Assembly (NCBI GenBank): GCA_021849435.1
Contig: JAJZSX010000041.1
Span: forward strand, 1 to 8,910
Source: Actinomycetes bacterium
Lineage (GTDB): Bacteria > Actinomycetota > Acidimicrobiia > Acidimicrobiales > RAAP-2
Length of the DNA: 8,910 nucleotides
Direction: 5' to 3'
The notes beneath the pieces are model-generated. The model ran no database searches and was not told where the DNA came from. It worked only from the letters and a program-made list of their open reading frames with translations. The translations under genes and the position numbers were made by a program. Shown in pieces: positions 6,738 through 8,910 of the stretch (the stretch's first letter is position 1; every line of letters starts with the position of its first letter).

Positions 6738-7536
6738 CCAGAGCGTGAGCCGGGCCGACTCGGCCCTGGGGTGCCAGGACCTGACCAAGTCCTTCCTCGG
6801 GGTGCGGGCCGTCAACGGCGCGACCTTCGAGGTGCCCCGCGGCCAGATCACGGCCCTCATCGGCCCCAACGGCGCGGGCAAGACCACCGTCGTGAACATC
6901 CTGTCGGGCCTCATGAAGAGCGACTCCGGCACCATGCACCTGGAGTCGACCGAGACCACGAACTGGGAGAGCGAGAAGATTGCGCGCCTGGGCCTAATGC
7001 GCACGTTTCAGCTCTCGCGTGAGCTGGGCGGGCTGACCGTGCTCGAGAATCTCCTCGTCGCCCCCCACGACCAGCCCGGCGAGAAGTTGTTCAACATCTT
7101 CTTTCGTCCCGGCCGGGTGACCAAGGCCGAGAACACTCACGTCGAGCGCGCCCTCGAGGTTCTGCGCACCTACGGCCTCTACGAGCTGCGCGACATCCGC
7201 GCGAGTGACCTCTCGGGCGGCCAGAAGAAGCTTCTCGAGATCTCGCGCGCGGTGATGGCCGGACCGAAGGTCCTCCTGCTGGACGAGCCGATGGCCGGGG
7301 TCAACCCGGCGCTGATCGAGCGCATCGGCGGCTACATCCTCGACCTGAAGGCCCAGGGCGTGACCGTCTTGATGGTCGAGCACAACCTCAACGTGGTCGA
7401 GAAGATCTGCGACCACGTGATCGTGCTCGCCGAGGGTCGCACCCTCGCGACGGGTCGCCTGAGCGACCTGCGTGAGAACAAGGAAGTCGTGTCCGCCTAC
7501 TTGGGAGAGGTGATTGATGCCGGCGCTATTAGCTGA
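6730..7536 (+). CDS. livG: ABC importer ATP-binding protein LivG
   Basis: This is one of the two cytoplasmic ATPases that power the importer, 268 residues. All nucleotide-binding elements are intact: Walker A GPNGAGKT (45-52), Q-loop RTFQL with Gln94, signature LSGGQ (161-165), Walker B VLLLDE (181-186) with catalytic Glu186, MAGVNP in place of the common TAGLNP, and H-loop His218 in VEHNL. The segment LGGLTVLENLLVAPHDQPGE (99-118) matches LivG more than LivF, and the C-terminal stretch (about 236-260, ending SAYLGE) is the usual LivG/LivF tail. AAGGAG at 6718-6723 lies six bases before the ATG, which overlaps the livM stop by eight bases. The gene extends 20 bases past the start of livF. The expected partner is a LivG-LivF heterodimer. 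Confidence 0.94.
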   Translation: MTDQSVSRADSALGCQDLTKSFLGVRAVNGATFEVPRGQITALIGPNGAGKTTVVNILSGLMKSDSGTMHLESTETTNWESEKIARLGLMRTFQLSRELGGLTVLENLLVAPHDQPGEKLFNIFFRPGRVTKAENTHVERALEVLRTYGLYELRDIRASDLSGGQKKLLEISRAVMAGPKVLLLDEPMAGVNPALIERIGGYILDLKAQGVTVLMVEHNLNVVEKICDHVIVLAEGRTLATGRLSDLRENKEVVSAYLGEVIDAGAIS

Positions 7537-8236
7537 GAACGTGACGGCGGGCTATGGCCGAACGCCGATCATCAACGACATATCCCTGTCGTGCGAGGTC
7601 GGCACGCTGACGACGATCGTCGGGCCTAACGGCGCCGGCAAGTCGACCTTTGCCAAGACCGTGGTGGGGATCCTTCGCGCGAGCACGGGCCGCATCATGG
7701 TCAACGACCTCGACATCACGCGCATGCCGGGTCACCTGATCCCGCGCAACGGACTCGTCTACGTGCCCCAGAACGACAACGTGTTCAAGAACCTGACGGT
7801 GCGCGAGAACCTCGAGGTCGGCGGATTCGCGGCCACGGGCGACACCGTGGCACGCATGGAGGAGATCCTCTCGGTGTTCACCGATCTCGCCAAGGCGCGT
7901 GAGAAGAAGGCGGGCTTCCTCTCGGGCGGCCAGCAGAACCTGCTCGCCATCGCGCGCGCCCTGATGGTCAAGCCCACGGCCATCGTCCTCGACGAGCCGA
8001 CGGCGGGACTCTCGCCGGCCTACACCGACGTCGTCTGGAACCAGATCGAGCAGATCAAGGCGTCCGACACGGCCGTCCTCGTGGTCGAGCAGAACGTCGA
8101 GCGCGCCCTGAAGCACGCCGACTTCGTGCACATCTTCGTTGCCGGATCTAACCACGTCCACGGACCCGCGTCCGAGATCGCCGCGCTCGATCTCGCCGCG
8201 ATCTTCCTGGGTCGCGCGGAGGCGAACAAGTCGTAG
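7517..8236 (+). CDS. livF: ABC importer ATP-binding protein LivF
   Basis: This is the second ATPase subunit, 239 residues, near the family norm. Walker A GPNGAGKS (36-43), Q-loop YVPQ with Gln85, signature LSGGQ (135-139) and Walker B AIVLDEP (155-161) with Glu160 are present. The H-loop position carries Gln192 in VVEQN, which is normal for LivF (E. coli LivF also reads VEQN), so the pair has one canonical H-loop supplied by LivG. NVFKNLTVRENLEVG (88-102) is the classic LivF region. The ATG at 7517 is preferred over the TTG just before it because GGGAGAGG (7503-7510) sits six bases upstream. The start lies within livG, a 20-base overlap that implies coupled translation. The stop is followed by a small hairpin before the binding-protein gene. 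Confidence 0.94.
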   Translation: MPALLAENVTAGYGRTPIINDISLSCEVGTLTTIVGPNGAGKSTFAKTVVGILRASTGRIMVNDLDITRMPGHLIPRNGLVYVPQNDNVFKNLTVRENLEVGGFAATGDTVARMEEILSVFTDLAKAREKKAGFLSGGQQNLLAIARALMVKPTAIVLDEPTAGLSPAYTDVVWNQIEQIKASDTAVLVVEQNVERALKHADFVHIFVAGSNHVHGPASEIAALDLAAIFLGRAEANKS

Positions 8237-8238
8237 GG

Positions 8239-8253
8239 GTGGGAGGTTCCCAC
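8239..8253 (+). repeat. Small hairpin between livF and the binding-protein gene
   Basis: GTGGGA (8239-8244) and TCCCAC (8248-8253) are perfect complements around a three-base loop, beginning three bases after the livF stop and followed by TTTCGCGAG. The stem is short and has no long U-tract, so full rho-independent termination is unlikely. A pause, attenuator or mRNA-processing barrier that sets a different level for the downstream gene is possible. Confidence 0.4.
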
Positions 8254-8288
8254 TTTCGCGAGACAAGAAATTGAGGGGGAGGTACCTG

Positions 8289-8910
8289 ATGAAAGTAACA
8301 AAGCGGTGGACCCGGCGCCGTCGGGGGGCGACCGTCCTGGTCGCGCTCGCGACGGTGGCCTCGGTCGCCAGCGTGGGCCTGGCGAGCACCGCCGGGGCGG
8401 CGAAGGCGAAGAAGCTGCCGCCACTCGTCGTCGGCGGCATGTTCCCGTTCACGGGATCGAAGTCGCTGCTCTCGACGTGGGGCGTCCACGGCGTGGCCGT
8501 GGGCATCTACGAGGTGAACCACAACGGCGGGGTCTTGGGTCACCAGCTCAAGACGGCCTACGTCGACGACGCGGCCGACTCGGTCGACGCGCTGCCGGCG
8601 TTCCGCAAGCTGATGCTGAGTCACCCGACCTTCGTCGTGGGGCCGTTCTCGCCCACCATCGAAGCGGTGATCAAGCAGTTCCAGCCGAACAACGTGGCGG
8701 ACTTCATGGTCGGCGGCCTGACGACGCTGGACAACATGCGCTACCCGTACGTGTTCCGCACGTCGTCCTCGGACTCGAACGAGGCCATCGCCATGGCGTA
8801 CTACGCCATCAGCCACGGCTGGAAGACGGCGTCGCTGATCTTTGACAACTCGGACAACTCCCAGGGCTTCGTACCGCCCCTCGAGGCGGCCTTCAAGGCG
8901 CTCGGCGGCA
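8289..8910 (+). CDS. livK: Substrate-binding protein of the importer (periplasmic-binding family 6), 3' end cut by window edge
   Basis: The first 207 residues of a secreted LivK-type binding protein are visible; the frame is open at the right edge. The N-terminus has a strongly basic region (KRWTRRRRG), a hydrophobic core (14-31) and a likely signal peptidase I site after the AGA of STAGAA, about residue 37. There is no lipobox cysteine, and no cysteine at all in the visible part. The mature protein opens with LVVGGMFPFTGSKS (46-59), then GIYEVNHNGGVLGHQL (72-87), YVDDAADS (91-98), FVVGPFSPTIEAV (115-127) and PYVFRTSSSD (153-162), the usual lobe I and ligand-cleft order of the Leu/Ile/Val and related binding proteins. 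GAGGGGGAGG (8273-8282) lies six bases before the ATG. It should bind ligand outside the cell and dock onto LivHM. The ligand is unknown: amino acids, urea, amides and aromatic acids are all carried by this family. Confidence 0.92.
   Translation, partial: MKVTKRWTRRRRGATVLVALATVASVASVGLASTAGAAKAKKLPPLVVGGMFPFTGSKSLLSTWGVHGVAVGIYEVNHNGGVLGHQLKTAYVDDAADSVDALPAFRKLMLSHPTFVVGPFSPTIEAVIKQFQPNNVADFMVGGLTTLDNMRYPYVFRTSSSDSNEAIAMAYYAISHGWKTASLIFDNSDNSQGFVPPLEAAFKALGG

Noticed and set aside
7514..8236. Gln in place of His at the LivF H-loop as a sign of a defective ATPase
   Set aside because: VEQN is the normal form of LivF, known from E. coli, and the partner LivG keeps its His218.
7529..8506. A 325-codon open frame on the minus strand across livF and the binding-protein start
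   Set aside because: Its translation is Arg/Asp/Glu/His-rich, with no recognisable motif or hydrophobic pattern, and it lies antisense to two unmistakable genes. It is a GC-driven shadow frame.

Overview
The window is GC-rich, densely coded and bacterial. It suggests an actinobacterium, perhaps of the class Acidimicrobiia. That placement is an inference from base composition, GTG start use, the DUF2079 membrane protein, the Ala/Pro-rich secreted CAP-type protein and overall protein style; no rRNA or marker gene is present. No tRNA, rRNA, CRISPR array, insertion sequence or phage gene was seen.

Left part (1-3219). A secreted CAP/SCP-like protein, cut by the left edge, runs rightward and converges on a small MscS-type mechanosensitive channel with a single base between the two stop codons. 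The channel gene is divergent from a 498-residue DUF2079 polytopic membrane protein, probably a GT-C-like glycosyltransferase relative. The 142-base gap between them should hold both promoters.

Middle part (3220-4840). Bases 3297-3686 hold the wreck of a VOC (glyoxalase/bleomycin-resistance fold) gene, readable only by stepping through four frame segments and one in-frame stop. It ends four bases from the 3' end of a leftward class I SAM-dependent methyltransferase. A 343-base gene-free stretch (4498-4840) separates that gene from the right-hand operon. It carries several short inverted repeats and a plausible sigma-70-type promoter pointing right.

Right part (4841-8910). This is a compact rightward operon for a branched-chain-amino-acid-type (HAAT family) ABC importer: permease LivH, permease LivM, ATPase LivG, ATPase LivF, then a family-6 periplasmic-binding-type substrate-binding protein that runs off the right edge. 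The spacings are 4 bases, an 8-base overlap, a 20-base overlap and 52 bases, so the first four genes look translationally coupled. The binding protein comes last, after a small hairpin, and has a signal peptide without a lipobox cysteine. The two permeases would form the channel, LivG and LivF the ATPase pair, and the secreted protein would deliver the ligand. The ligand may be branched-chain amino acids, other amino acids, urea, amides or another small compound; the sequence alone does not decide it.

No convincing new multi-gene system is present. The observations most worth a second look are the decayed VOC gene, the non-lipoprotein binding protein at the end of the operon, and the repeat-rich promoter region.
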